Position numbers and translations under genes: made by a program | Part shown: one piece after another, positions 16,630 to 25,165 of the stretch | How positions within the stretch are numbered: position 1 is the stretch's first letter | Layout of the letters: every line of letters begins with the position of its first letter | The notes under the pieces: generated by a model | Seen by the model: only the letters and a program-made list of their open reading frames with translations | Told to the model about the DNA's origin: nothing | Databases searched by the model: none | NCBI GenBank assembly: GCA_017961575.1 | Contig: JAGCXA010000004.1 | Location: 1-62,826 of the forward strand | Reading direction: 5' to 3' | Origin: Clostridia bacterium | Lineage (GTDB): Bacteria > Bacillota > Clostridia > Oscillospirales > CAG-272 | DNA: 62,826 nt

Positions 16630-19425
16630 TCAGTCCTTGATCTCTTCCATCGTGAACGCTTCGAGCACGTCGCCTTCCTTGACGTCGTTGAAGCGTTCGA
16701 GTCCGACGCCGCACTCGTAACTCTGGGCGACCTCTTTCACGTCGTCCTTGAAGCGGCGGAGCGACGCGATCTTGTCCTCGAACACGACGACGCCGTCGCG
16801 GACGATGCGGATCTGCGCCGACCGGGTGATCTTACCGTCGGTGACGTAGGAGCCGGCGATGGTGCCGACGTTCGGAACGTGGATGATCTGGCGCACTTCG
16901 GCGTGACCGAGCAGGGCTTCGCGGAACTTGGGCGCGCGCATGCCCTTGATCGCCGCCTGGATCTCCTCGATGCACTCGTAGATGATGCGGTAGGTGCGGA
17001 TGTCGACCTTCTGCCGCTCGGCGGAATCGATCGCCGCCTTATCGGGACGGACGTTGAATCCGACGATGATGGCGTTCGACGCGGCGGCGAGCATCACGTC
17101 GTTCTCGGTGATGCCGCCGACGGCGGCGTGGATGACGTTGACCTTGACCTCTTCGTCGGAGATCTTGACCAACGCCTGCTTGACCGCCTCGACCGAACCG
17201 TCGACGTCGGCTTTGACGATGATATCGAGTTTCTTCGCGCCCTCCGAGATCTGCGCAAACAAATCGTCGAGGTTGGCGCGGCGGCTGGCGTTGAACTCCT
17301 CCTGCTTCGCCTTCTCGCGGCGCTGTTCGGCAAGACTTCTCGCCATCTTCTCGTCCTCGACGCCGTTGAACTCGTCGCCGGCGACGGGGACCTCGGAAAG
17401 CCCGTTGATCTCGACCGGGACGCTGGGTCCCGCGACCTTGACGCGCCTTCCCTTATCGTCGATCATCGAACGGACGCGACCGACCGCCGTTCCGGCGATC
17501 ACGATGTCGCCGAGGTGGAGGGTACCGTTCTGCACGAGGACCGTCGCGACGGGACCCTGCCCCTTATCGAGCCGGGACTCGATGACAAGTCCCTTCGCCC
17601 GACGGTTCGGGTTGGCGCGCAGTTCCTTCACTTCCGCGACGAGCAGCACGCTTTCGAGCAGTTGCTCGATCCCGGTCTTCTGGATCGCCGAGACGGGGAC
17701 GCAGATGACGTCGCCGCCCCATTCCTCGGGGACCAGACCGTATTTGGTAAGTTCCTGTTTGACCGCGTCGGGGTTCGCCTGCGGCTTATCCATCTTGTTG
17801 ATGGCGACGATGACGTCGATGCCCGCCGCCTTCGCGTGGTTGATCGCCTCGACGGTCTGCGGCATAATGCCGTCGTCCGCCGCCACGACGAGGATCGCGA
17901 TGTCGGTCGCCTGCGCGCCTCTCGCGCGCATCGCGGTGAACGCCTCGTGACCCGGCGTGTCGAGGAAGGTGATCTCCTTGTCGCCGACCTTGACGCGCGA
18001 CGCGCCGATCGCCTGCGTGATACCGCCCGCCTCGCCCGAGGTGACGTTGGTGTTGCGGATCGCGTCGAGCAGCGACGTCTTTCCGTGGTCGACGTGTCCC
18101 ATCACGCAGACGACGGGGCTGCGTTCGACAAGGTTTTCCGCGGCGTCCTCGCTGTCGTCGAAGAGTTTTTCCTCAATGGTGACGACGACCTCGCGGTTGA
18201 CCTTCACGCCGAGTTCCTCGGCGACGAGGTACGCGGTGTCGTAGTCGATGACCTGATTGACCCCCGCCATCACGCCGAGCATCATCAGACGCTTGACGAC
18301 CTCGCCCGACGTCTTCTTCATCCGAGTGGCGAGTTCGCCGACCGTGATCTCGTCGGGGACGTTGATGACGAGCTGTTTCTTGCGGGCAAGTTCCTCCTGC
18401 ATCTTCCGGATCTTTTCCTGCGCCAACCGTTCCTTTTCCTTGGCGCTCTTGCCCATCTGACGGGTATCCTGTTTTTTCAGTTTCTGACGCGAGGAGTTGT
18501 TATCCTGCGCCGCGCCCGAATAGGTGGCGTCGATCCGCTCGTCGTAACGCGACAGATCGACCGACGAGGTGCGCGTATCGACGATCCTGCGCTTCTGCTC
18601 GGCGACGACGACCTCCCCGCCGCCGGTATGCACCGGGCCCGTGGGGGTGATCCGCCGACGCTCGCGCTCCTGCGGGATCTCTTTCTTTTTGTCCTGTCCC
18701 TTCTGGGAAAGCGCCGCTCTGTCGACGCCGCTGAAACGGTCGACGGGGGCGGTCTTTTTCAGGATCTTGACTTCCTTTTTCGGCTGGGGCTGCGGGGCTT
18801 TGGTTCCCGCTTGAAGCGCCTTCTGACGCGCCGCCTCCGCCGCGGGGGTATTCGCCGCGGGGCGGGTCGATTGCGCCGCGTCGTTTCTCAAACGGCGGCG
18901 CGCGTCCTCTTCACGTTCGACGGTTTTCGCCTGTCCGGCGCGGAATTCCGCCATCCGACGGGCAAGTTCCGCCTGATCGACCGGACGCGCCTTCTTCGCG
19001 GCGGGGGCGGCGGGACGGTCGGCGCCGGGAGCGGGACGGCGCGCCGGGGCTGTCCCGACGGGATGCGTACCCGCGGAAGCGGGTCTCTCCGCCGATTTCG
19101 GGGCGGGGGACGCGGGCTTCGCTTCGGGCTTCGGTTCCGGCTTCTTCGGAGCGGGTTTCACGATCTTCTCCGGCTTCGGGAGTTCGGAATCGAGAATGGC
19201 TTTCCCGGTGAGGTAGTCCTTCATATTGTTCAGTTGGTTCCCGAGCGTCAGGACGGTGAGGAACAGATCGAGTTCCTCCCCTTCGAGCGCTCCGCCGGTC
19301 TTCTTCTCGATCCCGACGGTTTTCAGAAGGTCGATAATATCCTTCTGTTTCAGTTCGTTCCCGTTGACGCCGAACTCTTTTACGAGCTGCGTCAACTTCA
19401 TTTGCCTCGCTTTGGTCTGTTCCAT
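16630..19425 (-). CDS. infB: Translation initiation factor IF-2
   Basis: The 931-residue protein has two N-terminal IF2_N modules (one near the start, [17 protein letters not shown], and one before the G domain), a long Ala/Pro/Lys-rich linker, the GTPase domain (G1 [10 protein letters not shown]3 DTPGHEAF, G4 NKMD), and the C-terminal domains that bind fMet-tRNA. IF-2 delivers initiator tRNA to the 30S subunit. ATG 19425 follows the ylxQ stop by three bases, with GGGGG overlapping the ylxQ end. The order nusA-rnpM-ylxQ-infB is conserved in Firmicutes, but the downstream genes are not. Confidence 0.98.
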   Translation of the reverse strand: MEQTKARQMKLTQLVKEFGVNGNELKQKDIIDLLKTVGIEKKTGGALEGEELDLFLTVLTLGNQLNNMKDYLTGKAILDSELPKPEKIVKPAPKKPEPKPEAKPASPAPKSAERPASAGTHPVGTAPARRPAPGADRPAAPAAKKARPVDQAELARRMAEFRAGQAKTVEREEDARRRLRNDAAQSTRPAANTPAAEAARQKALQAGTKAPQPQPKKEVKILKKTAPVDRFSGVDRAALSQKGQDKKKEIPQERERRRITPTGPVHTGGGEVVVAEQKRRIVDTRTSSVDLSRYDERIDATYSGAAQDNNSSRQKLKKQDTRQMGKSAKEKERLAQEKIRKMQEELARKKQLVINVPDEITVGELATRMKKTSGEVVKRLMMLGVMAGVNQVIDYDTAYLVAEELGVKVNREVVVTIEEKLFDDSEDAAENLVERSPVVCVMGHVDHGKTSLLDAIRNTNVTSGEAGGITQAIGASRVKVGDKEITFLDTPGHEAFTAMRARGAQATDIAILVVAADDGIMPQTVEAINHAKAAGIDVIVAINKMDKPQANPDAVKQELTKYGLVPEEWGGDVICVPVSAIQKTGIEQLLESVLLVAEVKELRANPNRRAKGLVIESRLDKGQGPVATVLVQNGTLHLGDIVIAGTAVGRVRSMIDDKGRRVKVAGPSVPVEINGLSEVPVAGDEFNGVEDEKMARSLAEQRREKAKQEEFNASRRANLDDLFAQISEGAKKLDIIVKADVDGSVEAVKQALVKISDEEVKVNVIHAAVGGITENDVMLAAASNAIIVGFNVRPDKAAIDSAERQKVDIRTYRIIYECIEEIQAAIKGMRAPKFREALLGHAEVRQIIHVPNVGTIAGSYVTDGKITRSAQIRIVRDGVVVFEDKIASLRRFKDDVKEVAQSYECGVGLERFNDVKEGDVLEAFTMEEIKD

Positions 19426-19428
19426 CGT

Positions 19429-19851
19429 TTACCCCCGGTTCCCAGTCGAACCGTCCCCGTCGGTCGGGGACTCCCTTCCTTTACAAGTGCAAGCGTTCGC
19501 GATCTCCCTCGCCAGACCCGGATCGGTCACGGCGACGACCGCCGTGAATCCCGTCTTGCCCAATCGGCGGGAAAGTTCCTCCCCGTCGACGGCGACGACG
19601 ATCCTCGGGACGCCGTAGAAATCGCATTTGGCTGTCATTCTGTTTTTCGTGTTTTCCGACGCGGCGTCGGATATGAGAACGAGATCGGGCTTGCTCTTCC
19701 CCCTCATCCTCGCGACGACGAGTTCGGCGCCGACGACCGTCTTCCCCGCCCGCCGGCTCATTCCCAGCATTCCGAAGAAGCGTTCGTTCACTTCGCTGAC
19801 CTCGCTCGCGCCGGTCGCCCCGGCGCCCGCGTTCATTCCGTCAGACTTCAT
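19429..19851 (-). CDS. ylxQ: L7Ae/L30e-family ribosome-associated protein YlxQ
   Basis: The 140-residue protein contains the L7Ae/L30e RNA-binding fold seen in YlxQ: FFGMLGMSRRAGKTVVGAE, then LVLISDAASENTKNRM, VPRIVVAVDGEEL and the C-terminal VAVTDPGLAREI. YlxQ binds RNA and is linked to translation through its position between rnpM and infB. The chosen ATG (19851) overlaps the end of rnpM by 11 bases; a start at 19836 is also possible. The Gly/Ala/Ser N-terminal extension and the Cys/Gly-rich tail are additions to the usual 100 residues. Confidence 0.88.
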   Translation of the reverse strand: MKSDGMNAGAGATGASEVSEVNERFFGMLGMSRRAGKTVVGAELVVARMRGKSKPDLVLISDAASENTKNRMTAKCDFYGVPRIVVAVDGEELSRRLGKTGFTAVVAVTDPGLAREIANACTCKGRESPTDGDGSTGNRG

Positions 19852-20155
19852 TTTTCGAGAGTTCCGCTTCAAGCGCGTTCAGGATCTCCTCCGGGACGGG
19901 CGTCCCGGGCGTCAGATTCTGTTCGATCCGACGCGCCTTCCGCGCGGCGCGGAAACACGCGACGCTGTGGCAGAGATACGCGCCGCGTCCCGGCTTTCTT
20001 CCGGTGAAGTCGAGCGACAGTTCGCCCTCCGGTGAACGGACGATCCGGATCAGTTCGGACTTTTTCTTCCGTTCCCCGCACCCGATGCATTTCCGCTCGG
20101 GAAACTTCTTCGGTTTCAAGGGTTGCTTTGCGTGTTCCCCGTTCTTTTCCGGCAT
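19841..20155 (-). CDS. rnpM: RNase P modulator RnpM (YlxR, DUF448)
   Basis: The 104-residue protein has both DUF448 signatures: ERKCIGCGERKKKSELIRIV and GRKPGRGAYLC, then a helical C-terminus. The family was long known as YlxR and is described as an RNA-binding protein that modulates RNase P. ATG 20155 is preferred because GGAGG sits eight bases upstream; the GTG at 20164 touches that site. It lies between nusA (31 bases) and ylxQ (overlapping), all on one transcript. Confidence 0.92.
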   Translation of the reverse strand: MPEKNGEHAKQPLKPKKFPERKCIGCGERKKKSELIRIVRSPEGELSLDFTGRKPGRGAYLCHSVACFRAARKARRIEQNLTPGTPVPEEILNALEAELSKNEV

Positions 20156-20186
20156 AGCGGACACCTCCGTTTTCTTCCCCGACGGA

Positions 20187-21209
20187 TTACGCCTTGATGT
20201 CGATCTTATAACCCGTCAGTTTGGCGGCGAGTTTCGCGTTCTGTCCCTCCTTGCCGATGGCAAGCGAGAGCTGGTCGGGCGCGACCTTGACCTTGCAGGT
20301 GCGCTCGCCTTCGAGGTCGGTTCCGAGCACTTCCGCCGGGGCGAGCGCCGCGGCGACGAACTTCTCGGGGTCCTCGTACCAGCGGATGACGTCGATCTTC
20401 TCGCCCGACAGCTCGGACAGGATCGCGTTGATCCGCATCCCTCTGTTTCCGATGCAGGCGCCGACGGGATCGACGTTCGGATCGCGCGACTCGACGGCGA
20501 TCTTGCTCCGGCTTCCGGGATCACGCGAAATGCCGCGGATCACGACGGTGCCGTCCTCGATCTCGGGGATCTCGGTCTCAAAGAGCCGTTTGACAAACGC
20601 GGGATGCGAGCGCGAGAGACGGACGACCGGTCCGCGCGCCTCCTGCCCCAGAACGTCGATGATGATGACCTTGATCCGGTCGCCCTCGACGAAGTGATCG
20701 GTCGGAATCTGATCCTGACGGGTCAGCGTGACGCGCCCGTCGGGCGTTTCGAGCACGAGGTTGCCGTTCTCGGGATCGACCTTGTAGACCCGGGCGGTGA
20801 CGACCTCCTCCTTCTTCTCCTCGTAGGCGCGGATCATATTCGAGCGCTCCGCCTCGCGGATGCCCTGAATGATGACCTGCTTCGCCGCCTGCGCGGAGAG
20901 ACGCCGGAACTCTTTCAGTTTCTGTTCGCGCTCGACGACGTCGCCGACCTTGTACTTCTTCCGTCCGGTGAGTTCGGACAGCGCGATCTCCTCGTTCGGG
21001 TTCTCGACCGTCTCGACGACGGTGAGCTGCTGAAAGACCTTCATATCCTTCTTTTTCGGATCCAGAACGACCCGGACGTTCGTCGAGCCGCCGAGTTCGC
21101 GCTTGAACGCGCTGACGAGCGCCGCCTCGACCTTTTCCAGCATATACTCCTTCGGAATCCCTTTCTCCCGTTCGAGCATATCCAGCGCGTCAAAAAACTC
21201 TTTGTTCAT
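20187..21209 (-). CDS. nusA: Transcription termination/antitermination factor NusA
   Basis: The 340-residue protein has the Firmicutes NusA layout without the acidic C-terminal repeats: an N-terminal RNA polymerase-binding domain (residues 1-130), an S1 domain (VVTARVYKVDPENGNLVLE), KH1 (DPNVDPVGACIGNRGMRIN) and KH2 (LAIGKEGQNAKLAAKLTGYKIDI). It modulates pausing, termination and rRNA antitermination. The start ATG has AGAAAGG upstream; rimP ends 55 bases before. Confidence 0.97.
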   Translation of the reverse strand: MNKEFFDALDMLEREKGIPKEYMLEKVEAALVSAFKRELGGSTNVRVVLDPKKKDMKVFQQLTVVETVENPNEEIALSELTGRKKYKVGDVVEREQKLKEFRRLSAQAAKQVIIQGIREAERSNMIRAYEEKKEEVVTARVYKVDPENGNLVLETPDGRVTLTRQDQIPTDHFVEGDRIKVIIIDVLGQEARGPVVRLSRSHPAFVKRLFETEIPEIEDGTVVIRGISRDPGSRSKIAVESRDPNVDPVGACIGNRGMRINAILSELSGEKIDVIRWYEDPEKFVAAALAPAEVLGTDLEGERTCKVKVAPDQLSLAIGKEGQNAKLAAKLTGYKIDIKA

Positions 21210-21264
21210 TTTCGTATGCCTTTCTTCTCAGATTCTTGATCTGTTTTTCACTTCGTTTTCGGGG

Positions 21265-21726
21265 TCAGTCCTCGTAGACGGTTCCGAGCCGCGAGACCGC
21301 CTTTCGCTGTAAGACCACGGGCTCGCCGCCATCGGGGGTCAGGGTCACGGTCTCGGAGTCATAGGCGGTCAGCCGCCCGATCACGCTCTTCGTTCCGTTC
21401 AGGGGGGCGAACAGCCGCGCCTCGGCGAGCGCCCCGACCGACGCCGCGATATGCCGGTCGGTCCGGAGTTCGCGTTCGATGCCGGGGGAGGAAACCTCGA
21501 GATAGTAGGACCCCTCGATCGGATCCGCCTCGTCGAGCAGAGGGTCGATCGCGCGGTGCACCCGCTCGCAGTCGTCGATCCCGACGCCGCCCTCCCGGTC
21601 GATCGTGACGCGAAGGTGCCAGTCGGCGCCCTCCTTCACGTACTCGACGTCCCAGAGTTCGCATCCGTTCTCCCGGACGGTCCCCGCGATCAGTTCCGCG
21701 ACCGTCCCGGCGACGTTCTTCTTCAT
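21265..21726 (-). CDS. rimP: Ribosome maturation factor RimP
   Basis: The 153-residue protein matches RimP: N-terminal domain with NGCELWDVEYVKEGADWHLRVTIDREGGVGIDDCERVHR, the LEVSSPGIERELRTDRH motif and a C-terminal SH3-like domain (VIGRLTAYDSETVTL). RimP assists 30S subunit assembly. It is the first gene of the nusA-infB operon, with its own promoter at 21796-21824 and a leader hairpin. The start ATG follows GGAGG. Confidence 0.95.
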   Translation of the reverse strand: MKKNVAGTVAELIAGTVRENGCELWDVEYVKEGADWHLRVTIDREGGVGIDDCERVHRAIDPLLDEADPIEGSYYLEVSSPGIERELRTDRHIAASVGALAEARLFAPLNGTKSVIGRLTAYDSETVTLTPDGGEPVVLQRKAVSRLGTVYED

Positions 21727-21747
21727 CCCTTCGCCTCCTTCACAAAA

Positions 21748-21775
21748 GTAAGAGTGGGAAACGACCCACTCTTAC
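21748..21775 (-). promoter_or_regulatory. rimP leader hairpin
   Basis: GTAAGAGTGGG pairs with CCCACTCTTAC (11 bp, six-base loop) about 14 bases after the expected +1; on the minus strand TTTTGTG and then the GGAGG site follow. From memory, hairpins of this GAGTGGG/CCCACTC type precede rimP in other Firmicutes, which suggests autoregulation or attenuation; I could not check this. Confidence 0.65.
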
Positions 21776-21795
21776 ATCCTATCAAAATCGTAAGT

Positions 21796-21824
21796 ATTAT
21801 AACATACGTTTCCTTTAATTGCAA
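21796..21824 (-). promoter_or_regulatory. Sigma-A promoter of the rimP-nusA-infB operon
   Basis: TTGCAA (21819-21824), 17 bases, TATAAT (21796-21801) on the minus strand. Confidence 0.85.
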
Positions 21825-21847
21825 TAGTTTTCCGCAAAAAAAGGAAT

Positions 21848-22270
21848 TTATTTTTCAAGGTCGTCGGTCCTTTCGTATTCGTCGATGAAGTAATTGATGA
21901 TGTCGCGGCGGGTCACGATCCCGATGAAACTCCCGCGGTCGTCCTCGACGGGGACGAAGGCGTTTTGCTTCACCCTGCCGAGCAGGTCGGAGATCGAGGC
22001 GTCCTGCTTCACCGCGGGATTTGCCTCCCGGCGGACGATCTCTTTGAGTTTCCGCCGTTCGAACATATGCAGGTCGCCGCTCTGCTCCTCGTAGACTTCG
22101 CGGAGGAAATCGCCGTCGGAAACCGAGCCGACGTAGCGCCCCTTCCGGTCGATGACCGGGACGGCGTGGTGGCGGTGGAAAAACATCTTTTCCAGCGCCT
22201 GCCGCAGGGTGAAATCGTTGTAAAGATAGCAAACCGCGCTCTTCGGGGTCAGGAATCGGAGAATATTCAT
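21848..22270 (-). CDS. CBS-pair domain protein
   Basis: The 140-residue protein is essentially one Bateman module with two CBS repeats: FTLRQALEKMFFHRHHAVPVIDRKGRYVGSVSDGDFLREV and ASISDLLGRVKQNAFVPVEDDRGSFIGIVTRRDIINYF. Such modules usually bind adenosyl ligands (AMP, ATP, SAM or NADH) and act as sensors. It is the third gene after an acyl-CoA ligase and pantothenate kinase (23-base gap), so it could sense the AMP or adenine nucleotide state of CoA activation. That link is inference only. Confidence 0.9.
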   Translation of the reverse strand: MNILRFLTPKSAVCYLYNDFTLRQALEKMFFHRHHAVPVIDRKGRYVGSVSDGDFLREVYEEQSGDLHMFERRKLKEIVRREANPAVKQDASISDLLGRVKQNAFVPVEDDRGSFIGIVTRRDIINYFIDEYERTDDLEK

Positions 22271-22293
22271 TCCTCTGTCCTTTCGGTCGGGGG

Positions 22294-23127
22294 TCAGCCG
22301 CGCAGAGCGGTCCCGATCACGGTGCCGTAGGTGGCGAGATCGGGGATCAGGAAACGCACGTCGAACATCTCGTTCAGCCGGTCCATCACCGTCTTGCAGT
22401 AGGGGATCGTCGTCAGGTTTCCGGTCATCACGATGTCCTTCACCCCGCGGCTGCGCGCGGCGAAGAGCGAGACCATACCGACCGTCTCGAACACCATATT
22501 CAGAACGCCCAGCGAAATATCCGCCTTGGTCGCGAGATCGCTGATCTTGCCGAAGTTGGCGGCGGTCATATCCGCCGGCATCCCGTTCAGCCGGTCGCGG
22601 TTCGCCATATCCGAGATGCGGAGGTCGACGTTTCCGAGATCACCCTCCTCGGCGAGGTCGGAAATGTGATCGACGCTGTCCATTTTGAGCAAAAGATGCG
22701 AAAGCCCGAGCAGCGTGCCGCCCCCGACCCCGGTGCCGCCGAGATAGGTGATCTCGCCGTCCTTTTTGGCGTGGACGACGGCGGTGCCGGTGCCGAGACT
22801 GGCGACGATCGCCTCGTCAAGCCCCGAAAGGTAAAGCCCTCCGAGCCCGATGCTGTCAAACTCGGAGACCGATTCGCAGGGGAGCGAATAGATCGGGCTG
22901 GTAATCGACGCGGAGCCGACCCCGGTCATCATCACGCGGCTGATCTCGGAAAGCGAAAGCCGGTTCTCCGACGTGAACTTTCCGAACGCGCCGTAGACCG
23001 AGGTCAGGGGATCCGACGCGCGGACGTACTGCGGCGCGATCAGGCGCGAGCCCCCGGACGTTTTTTCAAAACCGACGATCTTCGTGGTGCTTCCGCCCAC
23101 GTCGATGCCGATAACGACGTTGCGCAT
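22294..23127 (-). CDS. coaW: Type II pantothenate kinase
   Basis: The 277-residue protein has the type II pantothenate kinase fold of the actin/hexokinase superfamily: phosphate-1 motif VIGIDVGGSTTKIVGF, SLGTGTAVVHA, GGTGVGGGTLLGL and the C-terminal adenosine motif VMTGNL. It catalyses the first step of CoA synthesis, ATP-dependent phosphorylation of pantothenate; bacterial type II enzymes are generally not feedback-inhibited by CoA. It lies between a CoA-consuming acyl-CoA ligase and a CBS protein in one minus-strand unit. ATG 23127 follows GAAGGAGG. Confidence 0.92.
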   Translation of the reverse strand: MRNVVIGIDVGGSTTKIVGFEKTSGGSRLIAPQYVRASDPLTSVYGAFGKFTSENRLSLSEISRVMMTGVGSASITSPIYSLPCESVSEFDSIGLGGLYLSGLDEAIVASLGTGTAVVHAKKDGEITYLGGTGVGGGTLLGLSHLLLKMDSVDHISDLAEEGDLGNVDLRISDMANRDRLNGMPADMTAANFGKISDLATKADISLGVLNMVFETVGMVSLFAARSRGVKDIVMTGNLTTIPYCKTVMDRLNEMFDVRFLIPDLATYGTVIGTALRG

Positions 23128-23159
23128 AAGGCGCCTCCTTCTTCTTGCATCTCCCGAAA

Positions 23160-23197
23160 CCGCCGTCCCCCTGCGCGTGGCGCGGCGGGGACGGCGG
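23160..23197 (-). other. Intercistronic GC-rich hairpin between acyl-CoA ligase and coaW
   Basis: CCGCCGTCCCC (23160-23170) pairs perfectly with GGGGACGGCGG (23187-23197). Only TTTC follows on the minus strand, so it is more likely a transcript-processing or stabilising element, or a weak attenuator. Confidence 0.5.
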
Positions 23198-23202
23198 CGG
23201 GA

Positions 23203-24963
23203 TCAATGAATGAGATGTCTCTTGATCTTCTTCGAGGTCGTCTTCGGGAACTCTTCGTCCCGGAGTTCGACTTCGCGTACCTGCTTGAAACTCGGAAGTT
23301 TCTTGTTGATCTTGCGGATCGCGTGTTTGATCGCGTCGAGTTTCTCCCCGTCGGTCGCGTTCTCGTCGAACTTTTCGGCGTTCGGGAAGACGACGGCGGT
23401 GAGCACGACGCTGTCGCCGTCCTCGCTCTTGCGTCCGACGACGACGCTCTCGGCGATCAGGTCGATCCCGGCAAGATACTCCTCGATCTCCTCGGGAAAG
23501 ACGTTCTTTCCGTTTTCGAGGACGATCACCGACTTCATCCGCCCGGTGATATAGACGTAGCCGTCGGCGTCCATATACCCGACGTCGCCCGTCCGGTACC
23601 ACCCGTCGTCGGTGAAGGTGGCGGCGTTCGCCTCGGGGTTCTCGAAGTAGCCGAGCATCACGTTGTCGCCGTGGATCTGGATCTCGCCCTCGGCGAATCC
23701 GAATTCGTTGATCGTTTCGCCGTCGACGCGGATGGTGCAGCAGGGGACGGCGGGGCCGACCGAGCCGGACTTCCGCTTGTAATACGGGGTGACGGCGGCG
23801 AGAGGCGCGCATTCGGTGATGCCGTAGCCCTCGTAGATCGAGATCCCGAAGTCCTCGAAGGCGTAGATCAGGTCGGGTTTCAAGGGCGCGCCGCCGCAGA
23901 TGATCTTTTCGAGCCGACCGCCGAACGCCTCGCGCACCTCGGCAAAGAGTTTTTTGCGCAGGTCGACGCCGACCTTCATCATCACGCGGGAGGCGGCGAT
24001 GCCGGCGTTGAAGGTGCGGAGTTTGCCCTTCTTCTCGACCTCGGTGATGATCTTTTTATACATCGTCTGCACGAAGAGCGGGACGAGCACCAAGCCCGTC
24101 GGGCGGAATCGCGCGAAATTGCGGAGCACGTGGCGGAGCGAGTCGTTGACGCAGACCTTGACGCCGTAGAGCAGTTCGGCGAGCATGCAGGCGAGTCCGT
24201 AGGTGTGGTGCATCGGAAGCACCGAGACCACGACGTCCTCGGAATGGAAATCAACCGACTCGGCGCAGGCGTTCACGACCGAGAACACGTTGCGCTGGCA
24301 GAGCATCACGCACTTGCTCGACCCGGTGGTACCCGAGGTGAAGAGCATCTCGCAGAGTTCGCCGCGCGAACGGACGGGGGGATAGTCCCAGCCCGCCTCG
24401 ACCGCCTCCGCGCCCGACGCTTCGATCTCGCTCCACAGGGTGACCTTTTCGTTCTTTTTCTCCTCGCCCATCGTGATATAGTAACGGAGCGAGGGATGGT
24501 TCGTCAGAAGATCCGCCAGCGACTCGTCGAGCGAGGGGGCGGCGACGACCGCGTCGCAACTGATGCCGGAAAGGAAGCCGGAGATCTCGCTCGGCGCGAG
24601 TTCGCGGTCCATCGGGACGACCACCCCGCCCTGCGCCATCACGGCGAGATAGGCGGCGACCCAGCGGGGAGAGGTCTCCCCGATCACGGCGACGCGCCCG
24701 TGGGACATTCCGAGTTTTTCAAGACCCGCCGAGAAGCGGCGTACCATTCCGGCAAACTCGGTATAGGTCATCGTGGCGGTATCTGTCGGCGAGACGAAAT
24801 ATTCATAGGCGATCTTGTCGCCGTGCAGTTCGATCGTACGGCAGAAATCGGGCGCGGAGTGCGCCGGGGTATAGTGACGTTCGGTCCTCGCCTTTCCGGG
24901 GATCAGACGTCCCGGGGCAGCCGATCTCTGCTTTGAAAAATTGAGCACTTTGAGAATGTTCAT
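23203..24963 (-). CDS. AMP-dependent acyl-CoA synthetase (long-chain fatty acid-CoA ligase type)
   Basis: The 586-residue protein belongs to the adenylate-forming family. It shows the phosphate loop EMLFTSGTTGSSKCVML, YEGYGITECAPL, the WYRTGDVGYMDADGYVYITGR hinge segment and the C-terminal catalytic-Lys region KTTSKKIKRHLIH. It would activate a fatty acid with ATP to acyl-AMP and transfer it to CoA. It is first in a unit with coaW. The start ATG 24963 follows a GGAGGAA site; an in-frame ATG at 25077 lies upstream of the promoter and is rejected. The leader folds into a long imperfect hairpin (24985-25022). Confidence 0.92.
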   Translation of the reverse strand: MNILKVLNFSKQRSAAPGRLIPGKARTERHYTPAHSAPDFCRTIELHGDKIAYEYFVSPTDTATMTYTEFAGMVRRFSAGLEKLGMSHGRVAVIGETSPRWVAAYLAVMAQGGVVVPMDRELAPSEISGFLSGISCDAVVAAPSLDESLADLLTNHPSLRYYITMGEEKKNEKVTLWSEIEASGAEAVEAGWDYPPVRSRGELCEMLFTSGTTGSSKCVMLCQRNVFSVVNACAESVDFHSEDVVVSVLPMHHTYGLACMLAELLYGVKVCVNDSLRHVLRNFARFRPTGLVLVPLFVQTMYKKIITEVEKKGKLRTFNAGIAASRVMMKVGVDLRKKLFAEVREAFGGRLEKIICGGAPLKPDLIYAFEDFGISIYEGYGITECAPLAAVTPYYKRKSGSVGPAVPCCTIRVDGETINEFGFAEGEIQIHGDNVMLGYFENPEANAATFTDDGWYRTGDVGYMDADGYVYITGRMKSVIVLENGKNVFPEEIEEYLAGIDLIAESVVVGRKSEDGDSVVLTAVVFPNAEKFDENATDGEKLDAIKHAIRKINKKLPSFKQVREVELRDEEFPKTTSKKIKRHLIH

Positions 24964-24984
24964 GAAGTTCCTCCGATGGGGAAA

Positions 24985-25022
24985 CGACCCGTACTCTGCC
25001 CCCCGTCGCCGGGAGAGGGTCG
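24985..25022 (-). promoter_or_regulatory. Leader stem-loop of the acyl-CoA ligase transcript
   Basis: CGACCC/GGGTCG (24985-24990 / 25017-25022), then TCT/AGA, then CCCG/CGGG form one long hairpin with an internal loop, starting about eight bases after the predicted +1. No T run follows. Confidence 0.5.
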
Positions 25023-25035
25023 CACCCACTTTCGT

Positions 25036-25064
25036 ATTATACCATATTCCGCTTTTCTTGTCAA
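25036..25064 (-). promoter_or_regulatory. Perfect consensus sigma-A promoter of the acyl-CoA ligase operon
   Basis: TTGACA (25059-25064), 17 bases, TATAAT (25036-25041) on the minus strand. Confidence 0.9.
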
Positions 25065-25165
25065 TCGCTTTTCCCATTTTTCAGACGGAGGGACGGGCGC
25101 CCGCCGGGCGGGAATAGACCGCGCCGCGAAGCGCATAGAGTAAAGAAAAGAAAGGGGGGATCGGA

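Noticed and set aside
16462..20007. A very long plus-strand open frame (1181 codons) opposite infB, ylxQ and rnpM
   Set aside because: It is antisense to well-recognised genes, has no homology that I can see, is rich in Arg/Asp/Val as expected from reading GC-rich codons backwards, and lacks a ribosome site. Similar antisense frames at 13773-16640, 22666-24936, 28834-31431, 36093-38798, 45718-48225, 54945-57281 and 57055-58881 were dropped for the same reason.
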